Made by a program: the position numbers and the translations under genes | The notes under the pieces: generated by a model | Database searches by the model: none | What the model was told of the DNA's origin: nothing | Seen by the model: only the letters and a program-made list of their open reading frames with translations | Part shown: piece by piece, positions 34,410-42,545 of the stretch | How the letters are laid out: the number at the start of each line of letters is the position of its first letter | How positions within the stretch are numbered: position 1 is the first letter of the stretch | Assembly (NCBI GenBank): GCA_015655585.1 | Contig: JAATEV010000105.1 | Location: 1 to 45,075 of the forward strand | Source: Terriglobales bacterium | Lineage (GTDB): Bacteria; Acidobacteriota; Terriglobia; Terriglobales; Acidobacteriaceae | Reading direction: 5' to 3' | Length of the DNA stretch: 45,075 bases

Positions 34410-34979
34410 ATGATGTCTGTTGCGAAATCTGCAGTTGATACTCGTGAACTGATCCTCGAAGAACTGCAGCGTTGCCTTGAAGCTGTTTTGGTAACTGAAA
34501 TTGCCGAAGCGCAGGTTGCGATCCTGAATGCCAGACGCGTCTTCACCGTTGGTGCGGGGCGCAGTGGCCTTGCCCTCAAGATGGCAGCGATGAGGCTGAT
34601 GCATCTAGGTCTCACGGTGCATGTTGTCGGCGAAGTGACCACACCCGCAATTTCGACCGGGGACCTGCTCATCATCGCCTCCGGCTCTGGTACTACCGCG
34701 GGCGCGGTCCACGCTGCCGAGGTAGCGAAAAAGGCCGGTGCGAAGCTGCTCGCGATTACTACGTCATCTCAGTCGCCTCTAGGCATACTTGCCGATCACC
34801 TGTTGATCGTTCCTGCCGCAACCAAACAGGAGCACAGCGGGACTATCTCGCAGCAGTATGCCGGTGCCTTGTTTGAACAGGGCGTGCTTCTCCTCTCGGA
34901 TGTGATCTTTCAACAACTGTGGTGCGAACGCGGCGAATCTGCCGGGTCTCTCTGGAAGCGCCACGCCAACCTGGAATAA
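34410..34979 (+). CDS. hxlB: 6-phospho-3-hexuloisomerase
   Basis: 189 residues, normal length. A SIS-domain isomerase that converts D-arabino-3-hexulose 6-phosphate to fructose 6-phosphate, the second step of ribulose-monophosphate formaldehyde fixation. Seen: RRVFTVGAGRSGLALKMAAMRLMHLG, the phosphosugar loop IASGSGTTAGAVHAAEVAKKAGA with ITTSSQSPLG, and the conserved C-terminal FEQGVLLLSDVIF with Glu. It is followed 22 bases later by hxlA and preceded by the LysR gene. Codons are mixed rather than G-ending (line 34501-34560 has 21 G and 17 C), unlike the flanking chromosome. Confidence 0.95.
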   Translation: MMSVAKSAVDTRELILEELQRCLEAVLVTEIAEAQVAILNARRVFTVGAGRSGLALKMAAMRLMHLGLTVHVVGEVTTPAISTGDLLIIASGSGTTAGAVHAAEVAKKAGAKLLAITTSSQSPLGILADHLLIVPAATKQEHSGTISQQYAGALFEQGVLLLSDVIFQQLWCERGESAGSLWKRHANLE

Positions 34980-35001
34980 ACAACACAAACGGAGTTTCTC
35001 C

Positions 35002-35634
35002 ATGAAACTGCAAGTCGCTATTGATCTTCTTTCCACCGCCGACGCGCTCTCGCTGCTGCACAAGGTTGCCGAGTACGTGGACATCATCGAGTTGGGTACG
35101 CCGCTCATTAAACAGCAGGGTCTTACCGTTGTGACGGACGTAAAGGCCGCATATCCCGAAAAGCTGGTCTTCGCGGATATGAAGACAATGGACGCGGGCG
35201 AACTCGAAGCGGACCTGGCCTTCAAGGCCGGAGCAGACATCATGACGGTGCTTGCATCTGCGGCTGACAGCACGATTGCGGGTGCGGTGAAGGCGGGCAA
35301 GGCTCACGGCAAGCAGGTTGTCGCCGACATGATCGGGGTGGCTGATAAGGCGAAGCGTCTGAAGGAGCTCAAGGATCTCGGCGTGAGCTGGGTCGAGCTG
35401 CACGCTGGGCTCGACGAGCAGGCGCAGGCTGGCTACACCATTGAGACGCTGCTTGAGGCAGGCCGCGACTCCCATGTGCCTTTCTCAGTGGCTGGCGGCA
35501 TCAATGCCGATCGCATCGGCGCAGTGGAAGCTGCAGGAGCGACAATTGCGGTGGCTGGAGCAGCCATTTATGGTTCCAAAGACCCAGCCGAGGCAGCAAA
35601 GACTCTCCGGAGCAAGATTCAGCAGCTCGGTTGA
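35002..35634 (+). CDS. hxlA: 3-hexulose-6-phosphate synthase
   Basis: 210 residues, normal for the family. An OMP-decarboxylase-superfamily barrel that joins formaldehyde to ribulose 5-phosphate. Seen: LQVAIDLLSTADAL at the start, DIIELGTPLIKQQG, the Mg-binding and catalytic segment LVFADMKTMDAGELEADLAF, VVADMIGVADKAKR, VELHAGLDEQA, and the phosphate-binding VAGGINADRIG and VAGAAIYGSKDPAEAA. AACGGAG precedes the ATG. With hxlB it makes a complete formaldehyde assimilation or detoxification module; phosphoribulose supply would come from the pentose phosphate pathway. Confidence 0.96.
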   Translation: MKLQVAIDLLSTADALSLLHKVAEYVDIIELGTPLIKQQGLTVVTDVKAAYPEKLVFADMKTMDAGELEADLAFKAGADIMTVLASAADSTIAGAVKAGKAHGKQVVADMIGVADKAKRLKELKDLGVSWVELHAGLDEQAQAGYTIETLLEAGRDSHVPFSVAGGINADRIGAVEAAGATIAVAGAAIYGSKDPAEAAKTLRSKIQQLG

Positions 35635-35662
35635 TCTGACGGTGATGGCCATCATCGTCAGA
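35635..35662 (+). terminator. Hairpin after hxlA
   Basis: TCTGACGGTGATGG pairs with CCATCATCGTCAGA, with one wobble, directly after the hxlA stop codon. There is no U-run, so it may be a processing or attenuation hairpin rather than a classical terminator. Confidence 0.5.
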
Positions 35663-35666
35663 AATG

Positions 35667-35723
35667 ATCTTGCAACGAATGAGGTGGGGCATCCACGATG
35701 CCCCGCCTCATTCGTTGCAAGAT
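35667..35723. repeat. Very long hairpin (26-bp arms)
   Basis: Each arm is 26 bases (left 35667-35692, right 35698-35723) around a CCACG loop, with a single T-G wobble. The arm contains AACGAATGAGG next to the loop-side GGGGCAT. The GGGGCA part recalls the double-hairpin repeats, so it may be a fourth repeat type. It lies 33 bases after hxlA and could also end transcription. Confidence 0.8.
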
Positions 35724-36286
35724 GAAGAGATGGATACCTGCTCGCGTTCAAAGAACTCTTCTATTTTGGGGAGATTGCAGGGCCATTCGTGTAGTTGAGC
35801 CCAGATGGCAGATAGACCTCGCACCACAATCTGGCATTATCGCTTCTCACTAGGCTCGGGAAGGCTACGTAACCCCTTGCAGTACAACCGAGTGCAAAGA
35901 CTGGTGTCATGCTGGGCAAAGCCACCTCTGGCTCCGCACTGCCGATCATCATCGCTTTTCAATGGGAAAAGTTCGAAAATCGTCCCTCAGTGTCGACCAT
36001 TTTTCATTTTGGCCGTTTTGAAAATGATGCCGAAGAGACCTCTGTATGTCGGTGTTGTATTTATTGCATCCCATAGAACAGTTCGAACACAGCATTCTGA
36101 GCGGTTTGGCTTTTCCGGAGCATCCTGAGAAAAATACAGAAAAGAGACATTATTCGCTCGTTCAAGTACTCGCTGAAGAGATAAACAAAAAAGTGAAAAA
36201 AGAGAGCCCATGGAATAAGCGGGGGCCTCCTCGCATGGGACGGCGCTTGGCAAGAGGATGCAGTCGCCTAGACATACACCTGCGGC
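35724..36286. other. Non-coding or decayed stretch between hxlA and the integrase remnant
   Basis: These 563 bases contain only short frames on both strands without ribosome binding sites or recognisable domains. A 63-residue minus-strand frame at 35761-35952 is the most protein-like, but I cannot place it. Confidence 0.45.
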
Positions 36287-36976
36287 TCAGGCAGCCTTTG
36301 GACTGGCAAAGGCCGCGAACGTCCTGTTCACCTGCTCGCGGGTCTTCGCGGACTGATCGTCAGATGCTGCAAGATAACGGAGGGTGGTGTTAAGATCCGA
36401 GTGCCTGAGCCACCGCTGGATGGTCCTGGCGGGGACACCGGTTTCATGGTGCATTGTGCAAATGTCTTGCGCAGGCGATGTAAATCGATCCGAGAGCAAA
36501 CAGCATGGTCGGCGCAGCAGAGTCCCTTGCGGTTGTAGCAGTGACACAGTTAATCCCGGCACGTAATGCAACTCTCATCACAATACGAAGAAGATGTCCA
36601 TTAGGTGTCCCGATTGTATTCGTGAAGATTAGCCGGGGCTTTGGGACGCGAATCCGCCTAGCCTTGAGCAACTCAACCAGAGAGTCGGGAATCGGGATGT
36701 CTCCTTCTTCCTTGTCCTTCGGGGTAAAGCTAAGATTCAGCTTCTCAGCAACCCTGAGCATCTTCCGGTCGAGGTGGATGTCAGGCTAGGTTGCGTATTG
36801 CACCTCCTGCTCCTGAGCTCTGGTGTACAGGAAGAACTGGATCAGCTCCGATTCCTCGGTATCAGCGACTGCAAGCAAAGCCTTGATCTCCTCGACATTC
36901 TTGCCGGTGAAGGACTCAAGAAAGAGATTTAAAACAAGGGAATAAGCCAAGAAGGGCTTCCGCTTTATCTGTAGCC
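36287..36976 (-). pseudogene. Tyrosine recombinase (phage-type integrase) remnant
   Basis: Reading the minus strand from 36976: an N-terminal domain piece (QIKRKPFLAYSLVLNLFLESF), an apparent internal deletion after KNVEEIK, then a catalytic-domain start, ELIQFFLYTRAQEQEVQYAT. A TAG stop at about 36785 stands where the family has Trp (TGG). The frame then continues (DIPIPDSLVELLKARRIRVP, LIFTNTIGTPNGH) and shifts frame near 36450-36560 into MHHETGVPARTIQRWLRH and NTTLRYLAASDD, which keeps the Tyr nucleophile. The catalytic Arg I appears changed (TRAQE for TGxRE) and the Arg II box is unrecognisable. With deletion, stop, frameshift and lost residues it cannot be active. Confidence 0.85.
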
Positions 36977-37025
36977 AACTGTGTAGCCATCCAGCTAAGG
37001 CATTGATTCTAAATTAATAGCGGAG

Positions 37026-37041
37026 AAGGATGGATTCTAGC
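37026..37041 (+). repeat. Right flanking direct repeat of the island (possible attR)
   Basis: AAGGATGGATTCTAGC matches 22900-22915 with one mismatch. It lies 50 bases beyond the integrase remnant and 17 bases before the end of the acylase gene, where the plus-strand G excess resumes. Confidence 0.55.
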
Positions 37042-37058
37042 TCCCGTGAATTGGTTGG

Positions 37059-39644
37059 CTATTTCAGGGTCAAGATCAGGGTGTGGGTGGTTGCGGTGTT
37101 GGTGGCGGGTTGGGTGTAGGGCGTGGGGTGGGTGGTGCCCTGGTACCAGGCTGGCCACTGGTCTTTGAACCAGGGGCTGGCGGGGTTGCCGGATTCGCCT
37201 AGGACGAGGTTGAGGGTGGAGTGGTCGGGGTTGGCTAGGTCGGCGGTGAAGCGCTCGGAGGGGCCGAAGGTTCGGGCTACTTGTTTGATGGTGGAGTGGT
37301 CGCCGCTTTGCGGCTGTTCGCCGGTGCCGGTGGAGACGGTGATGAGGCGCTGGAGGATGGGGGAGGAGTGGAAGATGGGGTGCTCAATGTCTACGGGGTT
37401 GGCCTTGCCGTAGTGCCACTTGCTCAGGTTGCCGGGGGCGTGGGCGTCTTTGAGGCCCTGGAGGACGGTGGAGGCTAAGAGGTCGTCCCATGTGGGGTAG
37501 GTGGAGGGGAGCCAGCGGGAGGGAGTGTGCATGATGAGCCACTCCTGCGCGTAGGACTTGGAACCCCAGGTGTAGAGGTTGGCCAGACTGCCGGGATTGG
37601 GGCCTAGTTGTGGATTGAGGAGCATGGGCCAGAAGGCCTCGCGGGCGGCGTCTACGATGGCGGGTGCTGCGGCGTCGGCGTCTACGTTGCCGTTCCAGTC
37701 GCGAAGGAGGTCGGCGGCTTGATGGAGGCGTTTGTCTTTGGTGAGCGCGGGAGTGGTGGTGTGGTCGATGGCGTAGGCGAGGCGCTGGGCGATGACGTGA
37801 TCTACGTCGGAGTAGATGTCGGTCTGGATGGCCAGCATGTCGGTGGGGGTGAGGTGGTCGTGGGTGGCGAGGGCGCGCTCGGCGAGGAGCTTCCAGATGC
37901 GCTCGTTGCGGTAGGGGGCGGCCCAGTCGAGGGTGATGGGGAAGGGGTAGTCGTCGGGGGTGACGCGGGCGTTGGCGGTGGCTAAGAAGCCGTTGGCGGG
38001 GTCGAAGGACTGGGGGAGCTGGTCGAAGGGGATGTATCCGGCCCACTGCTGGGCGGGGTCGAGGGCGTCGGTGGGTACGGTGGGGATGGGGGTGGGGTGG
38101 TCGATGCTGCCGCGGATGGGAATTTTTCCGACGGCGTGGTAACCGATGTGTCCTTGGTCGTCGGCGAAGACTAGGTTTTGCGCGGGGCCTCCCCAGTCGG
38201 CGAATGCGGCGTGGAGGTCGGGCCAGCCGGTGGCGGAGTTGACGGCGAAGAAGGGCGCGGTGATGTTGGCGGGATCGTAGAGGGTCCAGCGGAGGGAGAG
38301 GCTTCGCTTTTCGGTGGGGAAGATGGCGGAGATGATGGGGCTGACGATGTTGCCGTGTTGGGTGGCGGTGAGGTCGAGGGAGACGTCTTTGCCGCCTTTG
38401 ACGCGGATGGTCTCCTGACGATGGAGGACGGGTTGCCATTCGGTGGAGGAGGCTTGGTATTCGGCGTTGGGGCCGGAGCCGCGGATGTGCTCGATGGAGA
38501 TGTCCTGCACGGTGGCTCCGAGGTTGGTGAAGCCCCAGGCGATGTGATCGTTGTGGCCTACGACGATGAAGGGTGCGCCGGGGAGGGAGACTCCGGCTAC
38601 GTGGAAGACGCCGGTGGGGGTGGGGGCTTCGAGGTCGGCCTGATACCAGATGCCGGGGACGCTGTGGCCGAGGTGCATGTCGTTGGCGAGGAGCGGTTTG
38701 CCGGTGGCGGTGTGGGAGCCGGAGACGACCCAGTTGTTGGAGCCGGACTTGCAGCCGTCGCAGGCAAGGACAGGGGCGAGGGTGCGGTGCGCGTCGAGGA
38801 GGTCGCGGATGTGGGCCGGTGTGGTGAGGTCAGCGGCGTGGTCTCCGGTTTGGGACTCGTCGAGAGGGATGTCGGGGAGGTCGGGCTGGGGTGCGGTGAG
38901 ATCGACGGCGGGCTGGGCGGCTGGGTGGTCTCGCCAGGAGCCTGTGGGGTAGAGGTCGGCTTGCAGGTTCAGGGGGAGCTTGGCGGTGAGGGCCTCGCGG
39001 TTGAGCTCGTCGGGGAAGGTGTTGGTGAGGTCTTGAAACATGACGAGAGCGACGAGGAGGGAGTCGCGGGGCGTCCACGGCGCGGGGGTGAAGCGGAGGA
39101 GACGAAATTCGAGGGGAAGATGCTCGGACTGGGCGGCGATGGAGGCGTTGACGCCGTTGGCGTAGATGGTGAGCCAGTGGAGCTGATCGGCGGGGAGAAT
39201 GGCGAGAGCGCGGTCGGCGGCGGGGACGAGCTGGAGGATGCGCTGCTGCCGGTCGTGCTTGAGGAGATCGACGCCGAGGATCTCGGCGAGGGTTCCGGAG
39301 GCGTGGCGGCGGAGAGTCTCCATCTGCCAGAGGCGGTCGGCGGCGGTGATGTAGCCCTGGGCGAAGACGAGGTCGTCGAGGCTGGCGGCGCGGAGGTGGG
39401 GGACGCCGTGGGCGTCGCGCTGGACGGTGACGGGGGCGGCGAGGCCGCTGACGGCGAGGGAGCCATCGAGCTGCGGGAGAGCATCGCGCATGGCTTGGCG
39501 GGTCCAGTGGCGCGCGTAGAAGAAGGCCGCGATGGCGGCGAGGAAGAGAACGGCTGCGGCGAGGATGACGATGCGAAGGGCGTGGAGGCTGCTGCGGGTG
39601 GGCTGCGTGTTATTTGAGGTTTGAATGGGTTCCGCGGAGTTCAT
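37059..39644 (-). CDS. Membrane-anchored penicillin acylase family Ntn hydrolase
   Basis: 861 residues, in the range of the family. A membrane helix (about 23-44) anchors it facing the periplasm. The precursor is normally cut into alpha and beta chains by itself: the beta chain would start at S302 in KSGSNNWVVSGS, the catalytic N-terminal Ser, preceded by a spacer of about 40 residues. Other family pieces are DAHGVPHLRAASLDDLVFAQGYITAADRLWQME in the alpha chain, LLANDMHLGHSVPGIWYQ, and GHNDHIAWGFTN. Relatives hydrolyse penicillins, cephalosporins or acyl-homoserine lactones; the substrate here is unknown and quorum-signal cleavage is possible. It lies just outside the right end of the island. 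Confidence 0.93.
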   Translation of the reverse strand: MNSAEPIQTSNNTQPTRSSLHALRIVILAAAVLFLAAIAAFFYARHWTRQAMRDALPQLDGSLAVSGLAAPVTVQRDAHGVPHLRAASLDDLVFAQGYITAADRLWQMETLRRHASGTLAEILGVDLLKHDRQQRILQLVPAADRALAILPADQLHWLTIYANGVNASIAAQSEHLPLEFRLLRFTPAPWTPRDSLLVALVMFQDLTNTFPDELNREALTAKLPLNLQADLYPTGSWRDHPAAQPAVDLTAPQPDLPDIPLDESQTGDHAADLTTPAHIRDLLDAHRTLAPVLACDGCKSGSNNWVVSGSHTATGKPLLANDMHLGHSVPGIWYQADLEAPTPTGVFHVAGVSLPGAPFIVVGHNDHIAWGFTNLGATVQDISIEHIRGSGPNAEYQASSTEWQPVLHRQETIRVKGGKDVSLDLTATQHGNIVSPIISAIFPTEKRSLSLRWTLYDPANITAPFFAVNSATGWPDLHAAFADWGGPAQNLVFADDQGHIGYHAVGKIPIRGSIDHPTPIPTVPTDALDPAQQWAGYIPFDQLPQSFDPANGFLATANARVTPDDYPFPITLDWAAPYRNERIWKLLAERALATHDHLTPTDMLAIQTDIYSDVDHVIAQRLAYAIDHTTTPALTKDKRLHQAADLLRDWNGNVDADAAAPAIVDAAREAFWPMLLNPQLGPNPGSLANLYTWGSKSYAQEWLIMHTPSRWLPSTYPTWDDLLASTVLQGLKDAHAPGNLSKWHYGKANPVDIEHPIFHSSPILQRLITVSTGTGEQPQSGDHSTIKQVARTFGPSERFTADLANPDHSTLNLVLGESGNPASPWFKDQWPAWYQGTTHPTPYTQPATNTATTHTLILTLK

Positions 39645-39791
39645 AGACAGTCAAAGTCTAAATGGAGGCTGGCGGAGGCGGAGGCTGCGGGATGGAGAGT
39701 TAGCGCAGATTTTTGTGAACGGGGTACATTGACTGTGTTGGGTGAAGTTTGCTGCTGGGTCACTTTTTGATGGGGGAAGGAGGTTGGCCGG

Positions 39792-41417
39792 ATGGGAGGA
39801 AGTTCGAGTCTCCATGCTGTTGAGACGGTGATTCTGCTGCTGCTGATGCTGGTGTCGGGATTTGCGGTGATGGCGCACCGGATGAAGGTGGCGTATCCGA
39901 TTGTGCTGGTGGTGGTTGGGCTGGCGATCAGCTTTTTGCCGCATATTCCGCGGATTCCGCTGAATCCGGATATTGTGTTCGTAATTTTTCTGCCGCCGCT
40001 GCTGTACTCGTCGGCGTGGGTGACGTCGTGGCGGGAGTTCAAGCGCAACTGGATTGTGATTGTGCTGCTGGCGCTGGGGCTGGTGGGCTTTACGGTGTGG
40101 GGCGTGGCGGAGTTCTCCGACCGCTTTATTACGGCGCTGGACTGGAAGGCAGGATTTCTGCTGGGGGCCGTGCTGGCGACGACGGATGCGATTGCCGCGA
40201 CCTCGATTGCGAAGACTCTGGGGCTGCCGAGGAGGATCGTCGATATTCTGGAAGGCGAGAGCCTGGTGAACGATGCTACGGGCCTGCTGGCGCTGGAGAT
40301 CGGGCTGGGGATTCTGCTGCGGGACGAGATGCCGAGCGTTCAAGAGGGAGTCTTCCGGCTGCTCTACCTGGTGGTGGGGGGCGTGGGGATCGGGCTGCTG
40401 ATCGGATTTCTTGTCGGGTGGGCAGAGAGGTTCGTGGAAGAAGGACCGATTGAGCTGGTCATCAGCGTGGTGGTCCCGTATGCGGCATACCTGGCGGGCG
40501 AGCAGGCGAAGGCCTCGGGCGTGCTGGCGGTGGTGACGTGCGGGCTGTATCTAAGCCGCAAGAGCGCGACGTATCTGAAGCCTGCGGCGCGGTTGCAGGT
40601 GCTGGGCGCGTGGGACGCGCTGACGTTCATTCTGAACGGGCTGGTGTTTGTGCTGATCGGGCTGCAACTGCCGTATGTGCTGGCGGGGATTCATGGGCGG
40701 TACAGCATTGGGACCCTGATTGCGTATGGCGCGGCGTTCAGCTTTGTGCTGATCCTGCTGCGGATTGTGTGGGTGTTTCCGTCGATGCGGTTTGCGTCGT
40801 TCGTGGAACGGCAATGGATGCATCAGGGAGAGGAGCCGCTGTCGTCGCGCGAGGTCTTTATTGTGGGCTGGACGGGGATGCGCGGGGTGATCGCGCTGGC
40901 GGCGGCGATCTCGGTGCCGGAGGTGTTGAACAACGGAAAGCCGTTCGAGGCGCGGAACCTGATTGTGTTTCTGGCGTTCTGCGTGATCCTGGTGACGCTG
41001 GTGTTGCAGGGGCTGTCGCTGCCGGAGCTGATCTGCAGGCTGGGGTTGTCGCAGCCGGGGGGGATGGACAAGGAAGAACGCTATGCGCGGCGGGTGGTGC
41101 TACAGGCGGCGATCGAATACCTGGAAGAGAAGCGCATCGGGGCGAACGAGATCGAGGAGCATCTGTATGAGGACCTGCTGCACCGGTATCGTCATCGACT
41201 GGCGGCGGTGGGGGTGCGCGCGGAAGACCGCTTTGACGGCATGGACGAGGGGACGTACACGCGGTTGCAGCGGATCGGGGCGAGCGCGATCCATGCGGAG
41301 CGGAGCACGCTGATCGGATTGAGGGACAATGCGACGATTGGAGATGACGTGCTGCGAAAGATGGAGCGCGAGCTGGACCTGGCGGAGAGCCGGTATCAGA
41401 CGATGCCGTTTGGTTGA
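39792..41417 (+). CDS. CPA1 family Na+/H+ antiporter
   Basis: 541 residues with about twelve membrane helices. Signature parts of the NhaP/CPA1 group: FLPPLLYSSAWVTSWREFKRN, the ion-binding helix VLATTDAIAATSIAKTLGLPRRIVDILEGESLVNDATGLL split around 125-165, and VGWTGMRGVIALAAAISVP near 365. The hydrophilic C-terminal tail (about 430-541) is predicted to be cytoplasmic and may regulate transport. It exchanges Na+ or K+ for protons at the inner membrane. Its 3' end overlaps that of the convergent CPBP gene by 22 bases. Confidence 0.94.
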   Translation: MGGSSSLHAVETVILLLLMLVSGFAVMAHRMKVAYPIVLVVVGLAISFLPHIPRIPLNPDIVFVIFLPPLLYSSAWVTSWREFKRNWIVIVLLALGLVGFTVWGVAEFSDRFITALDWKAGFLLGAVLATTDAIAATSIAKTLGLPRRIVDILEGESLVNDATGLLALEIGLGILLRDEMPSVQEGVFRLLYLVVGGVGIGLLIGFLVGWAERFVEEGPIELVISVVVPYAAYLAGEQAKASGVLAVVTCGLYLSRKSATYLKPAARLQVLGAWDALTFILNGLVFVLIGLQLPYVLAGIHGRYSIGTLIAYGAAFSFVLILLRIVWVFPSMRFASFVERQWMHQGEEPLSSREVFIVGWTGMRGVIALAAAISVPEVLNNGKPFEARNLIVFLAFCVILVTLVLQGLSLPELICRLGLSQPGGMDKEERYARRVVLQAAIEYLEEKRIGANEIEEHLYEDLLHRYRHRLAAVGVRAEDRFDGMDEGTYTRLQRIGASAIHAERSTLIGLRDNATIGDDVLRKMERELDLAESRYQTMPFG

Positions 41418-42406
41418 TACGCCGGCTTGCGAAGGGTGAAGAGAATGACAGCGGCGACGATGGCCAGGATGGCGAGGACGAAGAGGCTGCCTTCGGGGCC
41501 GGTGGCTCCGCCGCTGAGGATGGGTTTGCCGGTGGGATGCGTGGCCAGGAAGCGATGCTGGGCGACGGTGCCGCTGTCGGCCACGCCGTAGAGGAAGGAC
41601 TGGGCCCAGTCCCATGAGGCGTGGAAGCCGATGGCCCACCAGAGCGAGCCGGTGCGCCAGAGGCTGAGGCAGAAGACGATGGCGGCGAGTCCGGCGGTGA
41701 GAAGGCCGATGGGCGATTCGCCGGGGTTGCTGCCGTGGCCGAGGCCGAAGAGGACGGAGAGAAGAACGGCCGCGGTCCAGAAGCCGAGGGCGTCGCTGCG
41801 GCGGGCGCTAAAGAAGCGCTGGTAGAGGCTGGCGAGTCCGCGGGCGAGGGTGTACTGGAGATAGCCGCGGGTCAGCGTCTCTTCAAAGAGGGCGACGAAG
41901 ACGAAGCAGATGAACCAGACGAGGCCGTACTTCCATATATCTGATCCGAAGAGAAGGCGGCCGTCGATGACGAGGAGTCCGCGGTTGAGCAGAAGGATGA
42001 CGAGGAGCGAGAGGAAGACGGTTCCCCAGAGGAGCCCGGCGAGGAGAAGGGGGACGTTGCGGCGGCTGTCTGTGAAGCCGAAGCCGTAGGTGGCGAAGGG
42101 GCGGCGCTCGATCTTCGCCATGATCCAGGTGGCGAGACAGATGGCGAGGAAGGGAGTGAGCTCGCCGTAGAAGGCGATGCGGGGGGTGAGGATGGCGCTG
42201 GCGGCGGTTTTGGCAGCGTGCGGGTGGATGAGGTGGCGGACGAAGCCGACGGCTGCGAGGAAGGCGGCGAAGAGGGCAAGGAAGAGCAGGATGCCCCAGC
42301 CGGAGCGGAGACCGTCGGGGCCGAAGAGGATGGTGTGAGAGGTTTGGCCGGGCTGGGATTCGGCTTGGGACTCGGTTTGGATTTCGGGTTGGGAGTCGTG
42401 GCTCAA
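41396..42406 (-). CDS. CPBP family intramembrane metalloprotease
   Basis: 336 residues from the TTG at 42406, chosen because AAGGAG lies 7 bases upstream; the open frame runs to 42565 but that extension is low-complexity Pro/Ser/Arg sequence overlapping the DHH gene start. About eight membrane helices. The three CPBP/Abi motifs are present: EETLTRGYLQY, FGLGHGSNP and HASWDWAQ, which bear the metal-binding Glu and His. Family members act as CAAX-type or bacteriocin-immunity proteases in the membrane. No bacteriocin gene is nearby. Confidence 0.9.
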   Translation of the reverse strand: MSHDSQPEIQTESQAESQPGQTSHTILFGPDGLRSGWGILLFLALFAAFLAAVGFVRHLIHPHAAKTAASAILTPRIAFYGELTPFLAICLATWIMAKIERRPFATYGFGFTDSRRNVPLLLAGLLWGTVFLSLLVILLLNRGLLVIDGRLLFGSDIWKYGLVWFICFVFVALFEETLTRGYLQYTLARGLASLYQRFFSARRSDALGFWTAAVLLSVLFGLGHGSNPGESPIGLLTAGLAAIVFCLSLWRTGSLWWAIGFHASWDWAQSFLYGVADSGTVAQHRFLATHPTGKPILSGGATGPEGSLFVLAILAIVAAVILFTLRKPAYQPNGIV

Positions 42407-42545
42407 CAGGGGGCTCCTTGGAGTGGGTAGAGGGAGTGGACAGAGAAATGGTACGCGAGAATGGGGCGGGATGTTGAAGGTGGATTGATGAGGCCGGAGC
42501 ACGGGTGCGCTATGCTGTAAGCTTCGCCCCGATGCGCGGCGAGAG

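Noticed and set aside
22900-37041. tRNA gene as the island's integration site
   Set aside because: No tRNA-like cloverleaf was recognised next to either direct repeat; the target seems to be intergenic.
38178-39617. Plus-strand frame (479 residues) opposite the acylase gene
   Set aside because: It is Gly/Glu/Val-rich without any motif; it is a shadow of the acylase gene.
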